A DNA stretch of 16,503 nucleotides from Pseudomonadota bacterium (GTDB taxonomy: Bacteria; Pseudomonadota; Gammaproteobacteria; Burkholderiales; Burkholderiaceae_B): positions 1-16,503 of the forward strand of contig JAFAGQ010000076.1 of NCBI GenBank assembly GCA_023422555.1, in the 5' to 3' direction. Below, piece after piece: positions 7,628 through 13,850 of this stretch (positions are counted from its first letter, which is position 1; each line of letters begins with the position of its first letter). Both the position numbers and the translations under genes were made by a program. A model generated the notes under the pieces. The model did not search any database and was not told where the DNA came from. It was given only the letters and a program-made list of their open reading frames with translations.

Positions 7628-8431
7628 TCAGGGAAGGCCTTTGACAAATGCCGGCGGCGCGGGCATACCAGGAGAGCGGGTGAGAATATCGTAGCCGCTA
7701 TCGGTCACGATCAGTGTGTGCTCCCATTGCGCGGACAGACTGTGGTCACGCGTTACAACGGTCCACTGGTCTGCCAGTACTTTGGTATCCCGGCGGCCCG
7801 CGTTGATCATGGGTTCAATAGTGAAAACCATGCCTTTTTCCAGTCTGACACCTTCACCGGGTTTGCCGTAGTGAAGCACTTGCGGATCTTCATGGAAGCG
7901 CTGGCCAATACCGTGCCCGCAATATTCCCGCACGACCGAAAAGCCGTTCGCTTCCGCATGCTTCTGAATGGCGTGGCCAATGTCGCCCAGTGTCGCACCG
8001 GGTTTAACCTGTTCAATGCCCAGCCACATGCATTCGTAGGTGATATCGGTCAGGCGGCGGGCCAGAATGGAGGGTTCGCCCACATAAAACATACGACTGG
8101 TGTCGCCAAACCAGCCGTCCCGGATAACGGTGACATCAATATTAAGGACGTCTGAAGCCTTGAGTTTCTTGTCGCCGGGAATGCCATGACAGATAACATG
8201 ATTGACGGATGTACATACGGCACCGGTAAAAGGGGGGTAGCCGGGCGGCTGATAGCCGATGGTGGCCGATTTGACGCCGATTTCGTTCATGAAATCCAGA
8301 CAGATCTGATTGAGCTCTCCGGTTGTGACACCGGGTTTAATGAATGGCGCGACATGATCGAGCACCCTGGCCGCATCTTCGCAGGCCGTTCGCATTGCGT
8401 TAATATCTTCCTGATTCGTCAGAGTTGCCAT
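7628..8431 (-). CDS. map: Methionine aminopeptidase, type I
   Basis: Removes the initiator methionine from new proteins whose second residue is small. The 267-residue protein has the complete pita-bread metalloprotease set: H82 in the CHGIPG motif, and metal ligands D99, D110, H173, E206 and E237. The length and absence of an N-terminal zinc-finger extension fit the bacterial type Ia enzyme. It is first in the minus-strand cluster and diverges from rpsB; map next to rpsB is widely conserved in proteobacteria. Nothing like a Shine-Dalgarno sequence is visible just before the ATG, where the sequence is A/T-rich, so initiation may rely on an unstructured leader. A TATAAT candidate for its promoter lies about 35 bases upstream. 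Confidence 0.97.
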   Translation of the reverse strand: MATLTNQEDINAMRTACEDAARVLDHVAPFIKPGVTTGELNQICLDFMNEIGVKSATIGYQPPGYPPFTGAVCTSVNHVICHGIPGDKKLKASDVLNIDVTVIRDGWFGDTSRMFYVGEPSILARRLTDITYECMWLGIEQVKPGATLGDIGHAIQKHAEANGFSVVREYCGHGIGQRFHEDPQVLHYGKPGEGVRLEKGMVFTIEPMINAGRRDTKVLADQWTVVTRDHSLSAQWEHTLIVTDSGYDILTRSPGMPAPPAFVKGLP

Positions 8432-8437
8432 AAGTGC

Positions 8438-8467
8438 TTGAGTAAATAATTAAAATAATAGTAGAAT
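8438..8467 (+). promoter_or_regulatory. Weak plus-strand promoter candidate
   Basis: TTGAGT (8438-8443) and TAGAAT (8462-8467; five of six consensus bases) are separated by 18 bases. Transcription would start near 8474 and run toward the terminator-like hairpin at 8659-8683. The stretch is A/T-rich, so a chance match is quite possible. Confidence 0.3.
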
Positions 8468-8471
8468 TATA
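8466..8471 (-). promoter_or_regulatory. Candidate -10 element of the map-glnD-marC-dsbB unit
   Basis: Read on the minus strand, 8471-8466 is a perfect TATAAT. Transcription would begin near 8459, giving a leader of about 28 bases before the map ATG. The expected -35 position (8489-8494, CGGCAA on the minus strand) is a poor match, so the promoter rests on the -10 and on position. Confidence 0.45.
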
Positions 8472-8569
8472 GGCTTTCCCGGATTTGTTTGCCGAGTCTT
8501 TGCAGGATTGTGGTAGTTTTACTCTGTAGTCTGGCGTATTTGCTGACTTATGAAGCAACGCTAGTAATC

Positions 8570-8614
8570 AGTAGCAACATAATCAGTAGCAACACAATGA
8601 GTAGCAACGCAATG
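8570..8614 (+). repeat. 15-bp tandem repeat, three copies
   Basis: Three contiguous 15-base units: AGTAGCAACATAATC (8570-8584), AGTAGCAACACAATG (8585-8599) and AGTAGCAACGCAATG (8600-8614). The constant part is AGTAGCAAC; the last six bases vary. A degenerate relative (AGCAACGCTAGTAATC) lies immediately upstream at 8554-8569. The repeat is not part of a supported gene. Confidence 0.9.
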
Positions 8615-8655
8615 CTTAAAGATATCACGGCAGGCGTATCAAAAAGCCGGGAAAT

Positions 8656-8683
8656 AGAACGGGGAGCAGTAAACCCTGTTTTT
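8656..8683 (+). terminator. Terminator-like hairpin upstream of rpsB
   Basis: ACGGGG (8659-8664) pairs with CCCTGT (8674-8679), with one G-T pair, around a nine-base loop. One more A-T pair forms next to the stem and five T (8679-8683) follow. The form is that of a short intrinsic terminator or attenuator. It would end a transcript coming from upstream about 120 bases before rpsB. A second, weaker A/T stem followed by seven T lies at 8690-8711. Confidence 0.5.
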
Positions 8684-8687
8684 GAAG

Positions 8688-8714
8688 TTGATAGTTAAAT
8701 ATCGTTTTTTTAAT
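8688..8714 (+). promoter_or_regulatory. Candidate rpsB promoter
   Basis: TTGATA (8688-8693; five of six) and TTTAAT (8709-8714; five of six) are separated by 15 bases, shorter than the ideal 17. A very G/C-rich stretch, GCGCGCC, follows at about the start point, as expected for stringently controlled translation-gene promoters. An alternative is TTGATT (8738-8743) with TATCAA (8761-8766), spaced 17, giving a leader of only about 29 bases. I cannot decide between them from sequence. Confidence 0.4.
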
Positions 8715-8801
8715 AGCGCGCCGTTTTTCCTAGGGTGTTGATTATATACAACAAAATCAATATCAAAGCGGTGCAGGAACCTAACCCTCTGGAGTTAAAA
8801 C

Positions 8802-9551
8802 ATGTCTTTAATGCGTGAAATGCTTGAAGCTGGTGTGCACTTTGGCCACCAGACCCGTTACTGGAACCCAAAAATGTCTCAGTACATTTTCGGTCATCGT
8901 AACAAAATCCATATTATCAACCTTGAAAAAACTGTCGCCAGCTTCCTGGAAGCGCAAAAATTTGCACGCCAGACTGCAGCTCGCGGTGGCAATATCCTGT
9001 TCGTTGGCACAAAACGTGCAGCCCGCGAAATCGTAGCAGAAGAGGCTGCACGTTGCGGTATGCCTTTCGTCGATAGCCGCTGGCTCGGCGGTATGATGAC
9101 CAACTTCAAAACGGTCAAAACGTCCATCAAACGTCTGAAAGACATGGAAGCGGCTGTTGCTGATGGCAGCAAAGAGCGCATGAGCAAGAAAGAAGCCCTC
9201 ATGTTTGATCGTGAACTGGACAAACTGAACAAATCCATTGGTGGTATCAAGGATATGAACACGCTGCCTGACGCGCTGTTCGTGATCGACGTCGGATACC
9301 ACAAAATTGCCATTCAGGAAGCCCGCACACTGGGTATTCCTGTGATCGCTGTTGTTGATACCAACCACTCTCCTGATGGCATTGATTACATCATTCCTGG
9401 TAATGATGACTCTGCCAAAGCCATCGCTCTGTATGCCAAAGGCATTGCAGATGCGGTCCAGGAAGGTCGTGAGCAGAACCTGAACGGTGTGGTTGAAACC
9501 ATCGTTGAAGGCGAAGAAGAGTTCGTCGAAGAAGTGCCTGAAAGCAACTAA
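8802..9551 (+). CDS. rpsB: 30S ribosomal protein S2
   Basis: A structural protein of the small ribosomal subunit, positioned at the head-body junction and needed for S1 binding. The 249-residue sequence begins with MSLMREMLEAGVHFGHQTRY, which is the S2 signature, and contains the typical RWLGGMMTNFKTVKTSIKRL block near the middle. The C-terminus is an acidic tail rich in Glu. GGAG (8791-8794) stands seven bases before the ATG. Its codon use, strongly favouring CGT for Arg and AAA for Lys, marks it as highly expressed compared with the transporter and purF regions. It is followed by tsf, as in almost all bacteria. In E. coli S2 represses its own operon through the leader; whether that holds here is unknown. 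Confidence 0.98.
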   Translation: MSLMREMLEAGVHFGHQTRYWNPKMSQYIFGHRNKIHIINLEKTVASFLEAQKFARQTAARGGNILFVGTKRAAREIVAEEAARCGMPFVDSRWLGGMMTNFKTVKTSIKRLKDMEAAVADGSKERMSKKEALMFDRELDKLNKSIGGIKDMNTLPDALFVIDVGYHKIAIQEARTLGIPVIAVVDTNHSPDGIDYIIPGNDDSAKAIALYAKGIADAVQEGREQNLNGVVETIVEGEEEFVEEVPESN

Positions 9552-9566
9552 GCTTTCCCGGCAGTC

Positions 9567-9593
9567 AATGCGTCCGTCCCTGACGGGCGCGTT
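9567..9593 (+). promoter_or_regulatory. Hairpin 1 in the rpsB-tsf spacer
   Basis: A 12-pair stem (9567-9578 with 9582-9593), including two G-T pairs, closes on a CCT loop at 9579-9581, starting 15 bases after the rpsB stop codon. No T-run follows, so it looks more like an mRNA-stabilising or processing structure than a terminator. Confidence 0.6.
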
Positions 9594-9655
9594 CGCCACA
9601 AATGCAGCCCCGATTGACGTCAGCATGTCATCCGCTGCTGCTACCCTTATCAATC

Positions 9656-9686
9656 TCAGCGGCGCCGGCTGGTTCCGCGCCGCTGA
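9656..9686 (+). promoter_or_regulatory. Hairpin 2 in the rpsB-tsf spacer
   Basis: A perfect 10-base inverted repeat, TCAGCGGCGC (9656-9665) and GCGCCGCTGA (9677-9686), surrounds an 11-base loop. The stem is mostly G/C and should be very stable. Only TCTTTCC follows, so termination would be inefficient at best. Confidence 0.65.
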
Positions 9687-9690
9687 TCTT

Positions 9691-9710
9691 TCCTGCCCGG
9701 CAGGATTGTT
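9691..9710 (+). terminator. Hairpin 3, possible attenuator before tsf
   Basis: TCCTGC (9691-9696) pairs with GCAGGA (9700-9705) around a three-base loop and is followed by TTGTT, resembling a short intrinsic terminator. It lies 23 bases before the tsf ATG and would lower readthrough from rpsB into tsf if active. The T-run is interrupted, so function is uncertain. Confidence 0.4.
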
Positions 9711-9733
9711 TACTAAATTTAACTGGAGTTATC

Positions 9734-10609
9734 ATGGCTGAGATTACCGCCTCAATGGTCAAAGAGTTACGCGAAAAAACTGACGCCCCCATGATGGAAT
9801 GCAAAAAAGCCCTGTCAGAAGCTGAAGGGGATATGGCACGTGCAGAAGAAATCCTGCGTGTCAAACTGGGCAGCAAAGCCAGCAAGGCGGCTTCACGCGT
9901 GACAGCAGAGGGCCTGATCGGTCTTTACGTCGCTCCTGATGCCAAAACCGGCGCCGTGGTTGAAGTCAACTGCGAAACAGACTTCGTTGCCAAAAACGAA
10001 GACTTTATCAACTTCGTCAACAGTGTTGCTCAGCTGATTTCCGAGAAAAACCCTGCTGATGTAGCCGCTCTGGCTGAACTGCCAATGGGTGAGGGCACGG
10101 TTGAATCCACACGTGCTGCACTGGTCGGTAAAGTGGGTGAAAACATGGCAATTCGCCGCTTCACTCGTTTCGAAACCGAAGACCAGCTGGCCAGCTACGT
10201 ACACGGTGGCCGTATCGGCGTTCTGGTTGATTTCAAAGGTGATGCAGAAGTCGGTAAAGACCTGGCCATGCACGTTGCCGCAACAAAACCCAAGGCACTG
10301 GATGCATCCGGCGTTGCCCCGGCCGATATCGAAGCAGAACGTTCAGTTGCTGAGCAGAAAGCCGCAGAATCCGGCAAACCTGCAGAAATCGTTGCAAAAA
10401 TGGTTGAAGGCTCAGTCGCCAAATTCCTGAAAGAAGTAACGCTGCTGAACCAGCCTTTCGTTAAAAACGACAAACAAAGCGTCGAACAGATGCTGAAAGA
10501 GAAGAAAGCCGGTATCAACCGTTTCTCTCTGTTCGTCGTCGGCGAAGGCATCGAGAAAAAAGTGACCGATTTCGCAGCGGAAGTTGCCGCAGCGGCAGCC
10601 GGAAACTGA
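9734..10609 (+). CDS. tsf: Elongation factor Ts
   Basis: The guanine-nucleotide exchange factor that recycles EF-Tu-GDP during translation. The 291-residue protein has the N-terminal UBA-like helix domain with the family motif TDAPMMECKKAL (16-27) and the core motif CETDFVA (80-86), which contains the TDF residues that contact EF-Tu. GGAG (9725-9728) lies five bases before ATG 9734, and the length from this ATG matches the family. The reading frame stays open to an ATG at 9602, but that extension is low in family similarity, overlaps the spacer hairpins and has no ribosome-binding site. Codon bias is strong, as in rpsB. The gene ends before a clear terminator, so rpsB-tsf forms one transcription unit. 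Confidence 0.98.
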   Translation: MAEITASMVKELREKTDAPMMECKKALSEAEGDMARAEEILRVKLGSKASKAASRVTAEGLIGLYVAPDAKTGAVVEVNCETDFVAKNEDFINFVNSVAQLISEKNPADVAALAELPMGEGTVESTRAALVGKVGENMAIRRFTRFETEDQLASYVHGGRIGVLVDFKGDAEVGKDLAMHVAATKPKALDASGVAPADIEAERSVAEQKAAESGKPAEIVAKMVEGSVAKFLKEVTLLNQPFVKNDKQSVEQMLKEKKAGINRFSLFVVGEGIEKKVTDFAAEVAAAAAGN

Positions 10610-10680
10610 TTCTTCGAATCAACTTCCATTTGCGCAGTCCTGGCAGCCTTTGTGCCAGCGCAGGACCGCAGCGTCATTTG

Positions 10681-10706
10681 ACGGACAGCCGGCCTCGGCC
10701 GTCCGT
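10681..10706 (+). other. Hairpin preceding the tsf terminator
   Basis: ACGGAC (10681-10686) pairs with GTCCGT (10701-10706), then after one A/C mismatch GCCG (10688-10691) pairs with CGGC (10696-10699) around a four-base loop. No T-run follows. It is probably a 3'-end stabilising structure next to the terminator. Confidence 0.5.
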
Positions 10707-10713
10707 TCGCCCC

Positions 10714-10742
10714 AAGAATCCCCTTTTCAGGGGATTCTTTTT
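10714..10742 (+). terminator. Intrinsic terminator of rpsB-tsf
   Basis: A perfect 10-bp stem, AAGAATCCCC (10714-10723) with GGGGATTCTT (10730-10739), has a six-base loop TTTTCA and is followed by more T to 10742. The stem's A-run on the left makes the structure usable in both directions. It separates the translation operon from pyrH, which has its own promoter candidate just after. Confidence 0.92.
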
Positions 10743-10768
10743 GAATTCCAGAATTGTGATTGCCAGAG

Positions 10769-10778
10769 TGGTTACAAT
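10769..10778 (+). promoter_or_regulatory. Candidate pyrH promoter (-10 region)
   Basis: TACAAT (10773-10778; five of six consensus bases) is preceded by TGGT, close to an extended -10 but one base off. No good -35 stands at 17 bases. The start point would be near 10785, just after the terminator, and 24 bases before the pyrH ATG. The position makes functional sense. Confidence 0.5.
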
Positions 10779-10808
10779 AGCGTGTCAATTTTCTAAGGTA
10801 GTTCGGCC

Positions 10809-11522
10809 ATGAGCAGCAAATATAAGCGTGTGCTTTTAAAACTTTCGGGTGAAGCGTTAATGGGCGAAGACGCCTATGGCATTAACCGCGCAACCATAAA
10901 CCGGATGACGGGCGAAATCGCCGAAGTCTCAAAAATGGGTGTGGAGCTGGCCATCGTTATCGGAGGCGGCAATATTTTCCGTGGAGTAGCTCCCGGCGCC
11001 CAGGGTATGGATCGTGCCACAGCCGATTATATGGGCATGATGGCAACCGTCATGAATGCACTGGCCCTGCAGGATGCGCTCAAAGCACATGGCGTGGTGA
11101 CACGGGTTCAGTCTGCGCTCAATATTGATCAGGTTATCGAACCCTATATCCGTCCGAAGGCGTTGCGCTACCTGGAAGAGAAGAAAGTCGTGATCTTTGC
11201 CGCAGGTACGGGCAATCCTTTCTTCACAACTGACACGGCAGCTGCGCTGCGTGGCGCCGAGATTGGTGCAGAAATCGTCCTCAAGGCAACCAAGGTAGAC
11301 GGCGTGTATTCAGCCGATCCCAACAAGGATCCGACCGCAACCCGCTACTCACGCATCAGTTTTGACGAAGTCATCACACGCCGCCTGGAAATCATGGACG
11401 CCACCGCATTTGCGTTGTGTCGCGATCAGAAACTCCCAATCAAGGTATTCTCTATCAATAAAACCGGTGCGCTGGCCCGCGCAATTTGCGGTGAAGACGA
11501 AGGCACACTGGTTCACGTATAA
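10809..11522 (+). CDS. pyrH: Uridylate kinase (UMP kinase)
   Basis: Phosphorylates UMP to UDP with ATP, the step that feeds all pyrimidine nucleotides. Bacterial UMP kinases are hexamers of the amino-acid-kinase fold, usually activated by GTP and inhibited by UTP. The 237-residue protein shows the phosphate-binding motif KRVLLKLSGEALMG (6-19), the GGGNIFRG loop (52-59), and the nucleotide-binding TGNPFFTTDTAA and KATKVDGVYSADP stretches. AAGG lies ten bases before the ATG. It is followed after nine bases by frr, the order found in most bacteria. It has no relation to eukaryotic UMP/CMP kinase. Confidence 0.98.
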   Translation: MSSKYKRVLLKLSGEALMGEDAYGINRATINRMTGEIAEVSKMGVELAIVIGGGNIFRGVAPGAQGMDRATADYMGMMATVMNALALQDALKAHGVVTRVQSALNIDQVIEPYIRPKALRYLEEKKVVIFAAGTGNPFFTTDTAAALRGAEIGAEIVLKATKVDGVYSADPNKDPTATRYSRISFDEVITRRLEIMDATAFALCRDQKLPIKVFSINKTGALARAICGEDEGTLVHV

Positions 11523-11531
11523 AGGAAAATC

Positions 11532-12092
11532 ATGAGTATCCCCGAAGTACAGAAGTCGGCTGAAAGCCGCATGAACAAGTCGCTGGACACACTGAAGACA
11601 AATCTGGCCAAAATTCGTACTGGCCGTGCCCACGCGGGTATTCTTGATCATGTCACCGTCGACTATTACGGATCACAGGTGCCTGTCAGTCAGGTAGCGG
11701 CTGTCAACGTTATTGACGCAAGAACACTCAGCGTTCAGCCCTGGGAAAAACAAATGGCGGGTCCCCTGGAAAAGGCCATTCGTGAGTCTGATCTGGGTCT
11801 GAACCCTGTTTCCATGGGTGAAAATATCCGTGTGCCTATGCCAGCCCTGACGGAAGAACGTCGTCGCGATCTGGCAAAAGTGGTGAAAAGCGAAGGTGAA
11901 GACGCCAAAATCGCCGTGCGTAATCTGCGTCGCGATGCCAACGACAGCTTCAAAAAGCTGCTCAAGGACAAGGAAATCTCTGAAGATGATGAGCGTCGTG
12001 CTCAGGATGTCATTCAGAAACTGACGGATCGTTTTGTCGCTGAAATCGATAAAATCGTGACGCAGAAAGAAGCTGAGATCATGACGGTCTGA
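11532..12092 (+). CDS. frr: Ribosome recycling factor
   Basis: With EF-G it splits the post-termination ribosome into subunits. The 186-residue length is typical. The N-terminal helix carries the family sequence LDTLKTNLAKIRTGRAHAGI; the middle domain contains VNVIDARTLSVQPWEKQM; and the C-terminal helices contain the LTEERRRDLAKVVK motif. These give the expected three-helix bundle interrupted by a small beta domain. AAAGGA stands in the nine-base gap after pyrH, so the two genes are co-transcribed. A 49-base spacer then leads to uppS. Confidence 0.98.
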   Translation: MSIPEVQKSAESRMNKSLDTLKTNLAKIRTGRAHAGILDHVTVDYYGSQVPVSQVAAVNVIDARTLSVQPWEKQMAGPLEKAIRESDLGLNPVSMGENIRVPMPALTEERRRDLAKVVKSEGEDAKIAVRNLRRDANDSFKKLLKDKEISEDDERRAQDVIQKLTDRFVAEIDKIVTQKEAEIMTV

Positions 12093-12141
12093 TTTGCCGG
12101 CTCTTTATCCGGTACCGTTATATAACTGAATAGATCACCTC

Positions 12142-12909
12142 ATGAGTCAAAGTTCCACACTCTCTGTGCCCGATACCGGTCATCTTCCCAGACATATCGC
12201 CATTATCATGGACGGGAACGGGCGCTGGGCCACCAAACGGTTCCTGCCGCGCACGGCAGGTCACGCCAAAGGCGTGCAGGCGGTGCGCCGGGTTGTGGAA
12301 TATTGCGGCAGCAAAGGTATTGATTATCTGACGCTGTTTGCCTTCAGTTCAGAGAATTGGCGCAGACCTAAGGAAGAGGTCACGCTGCTCATGAAGCTGT
12401 TCGTACAGGCGCTGGAAAAGGAAGTATCGCGCCTGAACAGCAACCAGGTCAGATTACGGGTCGTCGGCGATCTCTCGCCGTTTGAACCCTATTTGCAGAA
12501 GCTCATACGTGATGCCGAAGCCACCACCAGCGCCAATACCGGTTTGACGCTGACCATCGCCGCCAATTACGGCGGCCGCTGGGACATTCTTCAGGCCATG
12601 CGTGCCATGATGCAGAACGAGCCCGGCCTGGCGGGCGATCCCTCAGCCATTTCAGAAGAAAAGCTGAGCAAATACCTGTGCATGAACTGGGCGTCAGAGC
12701 CCGATCTGTTCATTCGGACCGGTGGCGAAAGCCGGATTTCCAATTTCCTGGTGTGGCAACTGGCCTACACCGAACTTTATTTCACTGATTGTTACTGGCC
12801 CGACTTCGGCAGCAAGGACATGGATCGCGCGCTTGAGTGGTATCGTGGCCGTGAACGTCGCTTTGGGCGCACCAGTGCCCAGATTGCTGACGAGTCTCCG
12901 TTTGCCTGA
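12142..12909 (+). CDS. uppS: Isoprenyl transferase / undecaprenyl diphosphate synthase
   Basis: A cis-prenyltransferase that extends farnesyl diphosphate with eight isopentenyl units to make C55 undecaprenyl diphosphate, the carrier for peptidoglycan and O-antigen. The 255-residue protein has the catalytic MDGNGRWA (D24 binds Mg-diphosphate), H41, the FSSENW loop (69-72 region), and the substrate-binding R192, R198 and E211 within the conserved RTGGE...TELYF block. All match E. coli UppS with a constant two-residue offset. The spacer before it lacks a good Shine-Dalgarno sequence. It directly precedes cdsA by ten bases. Its substrates come from the MEP pathway, whose second enzyme, dxr, is two genes downstream. 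Confidence 0.97.
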   Translation: MSQSSTLSVPDTGHLPRHIAIIMDGNGRWATKRFLPRTAGHAKGVQAVRRVVEYCGSKGIDYLTLFAFSSENWRRPKEEVTLLMKLFVQALEKEVSRLNSNQVRLRVVGDLSPFEPYLQKLIRDAEATTSANTGLTLTIAANYGGRWDILQAMRAMMQNEPGLAGDPSAISEEKLSKYLCMNWASEPDLFIRTGGESRISNFLVWQLAYTELYFTDCYWPDFGSKDMDRALEWYRGRERRFGRTSAQIADESPFA

Positions 12910-12919
12910 GGGAGGGTAC

Positions 12920-13810
12920 ATGTTACTGCAGCGAGTCGTTACCGCCGTTGTTTTATTGGTCGTCCTGCTGCTGGTCAGCGTGTTTCTTCCGCCGGTCTGG
13001 TTTCGGCTGTTTATGGCGCTCTCCAGTGCCCTGGTCATATGGGAATGGTTACGCATCGCCACTTTGACCTCCCGTACTGCCGCAGCCGCCGCCGGGGTTT
13101 ATTTTATTATCGCCGCGAGCGTGGCGATCACCGGTTTTGATGATGCACTGGCAACCACGGGCTCCGCTGTGGCAGCCTATCCCTCGCGCTCTGCCTGGGT
13201 TGATCCGCTGGCGTCTGTTCTGGGCGTGCTGGGGCTGCTATTCTGGACAATCATGGCTCCGCTGAGTCTGAGCCACGCGGACACGCAGCGCTCGCCGCGC
13301 AGTCTCATCAGCCTTGGCGCCGGTATTGTTGTGACTGCGGCCAGTGCACTTGGTCTCTCCATGCTGCATCAGCAATATGGAGCCTGGTTCATCTTTTCTT
13401 TTCTTGGCGTCATTTGGTGTGCCGATACCTTTGCCTATTTCGGAGGAAAGCGTTTTGGCGGACCGCGGCTGGCTCCCACAATCAGCCCGGGTAAAACGCG
13501 TTCCGGCGCACTATGCGGGCTGATTGCGGCGGTCGTCTGGATCGGTGTCACGCTTTTCATCGGTGACAGTTTTGCGGCCTATCTGCATCAGTACGTCCCG
13601 GCCATTCTGGTGCTGCTCGGTGGCGCCTTGCTGGGTATTTATTCCATGATCGGCGACCTGTATGAGTCTTTGATCAAACGACGCGCATCAGTCAAGGACT
13701 CCAGCAATTTGCTTCCCGGGCATGGTGGCGTGTGGGATCGGTTCGATTCGATCCTTTCGGTCACGCCCGTCGTGCTCTGTCTGTGGCTGTTTATCCGCCA
13801 TTTTTACTAA
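12920..13810 (+). CDS. cdsA: Phosphatidate cytidylyltransferase (CDP-diglyceride synthase)
   Basis: An inner-membrane enzyme that makes CDP-diacylglycerol from phosphatidic acid and CTP, the branch point for all phospholipids. The 296-residue protein is mostly hydrophobic, with about eight membrane segments. Near the C-terminus it carries the family signature S250-L-I-K-R-R...K259-D260...PGHGG...D273-R-F-D276, which holds the metal-binding aspartates. GGGAGG just before ATG 12920 fixes the start; an upstream open stretch in the same frame overlaps uppS and is not used. The region at residues 72-125 is less conserved and longer than in some homologues. The product supplies membranes in the same growth programme as its envelope-gene neighbours. 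Confidence 0.96.
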   Translation: MLLQRVVTAVVLLVVLLLVSVFLPPVWFRLFMALSSALVIWEWLRIATLTSRTAAAAAGVYFIIAASVAITGFDDALATTGSAVAAYPSRSAWVDPLASVLGVLGLLFWTIMAPLSLSHADTQRSPRSLISLGAGIVVTAASALGLSMLHQQYGAWFIFSFLGVIWCADTFAYFGGKRFGGPRLAPTISPGKTRSGALCGLIAAVVWIGVTLFIGDSFAAYLHQYVPAILVLLGGALLGIYSMIGDLYESLIKRRASVKDSSNLLPGHGGVWDRFDSILSVTPVVLCLWLFIRHFY

Positions 13811-13850
13811 CGGCGTCTTCGATCGTCTCTTTTCCCGGAACAAAAAGTTC

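Larger units (their letters stand above)
8432..8801. other. Divergent map/rpsB intergenic region
   Basis: These 370 bases separate the divergent map and rpsB genes and hold no gene I can support. From left to right they contain: a TATAAT for map on the minus strand; a plus-strand promoter candidate that overlaps it; a 15-bp tandem repeat; a terminator-like hairpin ending in five T; an rpsB promoter candidate; and the rpsB ribosome-binding site. In E. coli the same interval carries the S2-binding rpsB leader, earlier described as the small RNA t44/tff. I cannot confirm that fold here, because no pairing pattern I recognise as the S2 leader is obvious. A 69-codon frame at 8489-8698 is discussed and rejected separately. 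Confidence 0.7.

Noticed and set aside
8489..8698. A 69-codon frame between map and rpsB with a hydrophobic beginning and an ISSN-type repeat
   Set aside because: It starts with TTG without a ribosome-binding site, its repeat mirrors the 15-bp DNA repeat, and it runs through the terminator-like hairpin. Nothing else supports coding.
8808..9653. A 281-codon minus-strand frame opposite rpsB
   Set aside because: The strong codon bias of rpsB keeps the opposite frame open; it shows no known domain.
9602..9733. In-frame upstream extension of tsf from ATG 9602
   Set aside because: It would add 44 residues absent from EF-Ts, lacks a ribosome-binding site, and covers the spacer hairpins. ATG 9734 has a clear GGAG.
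12094..12124. Promoter before uppS (TTGCCG with TTATAT, 18-base spacer)
   Set aside because: Both elements are weak and the spacer is only 49 bases within a conserved co-directional cluster; not strong enough to list.
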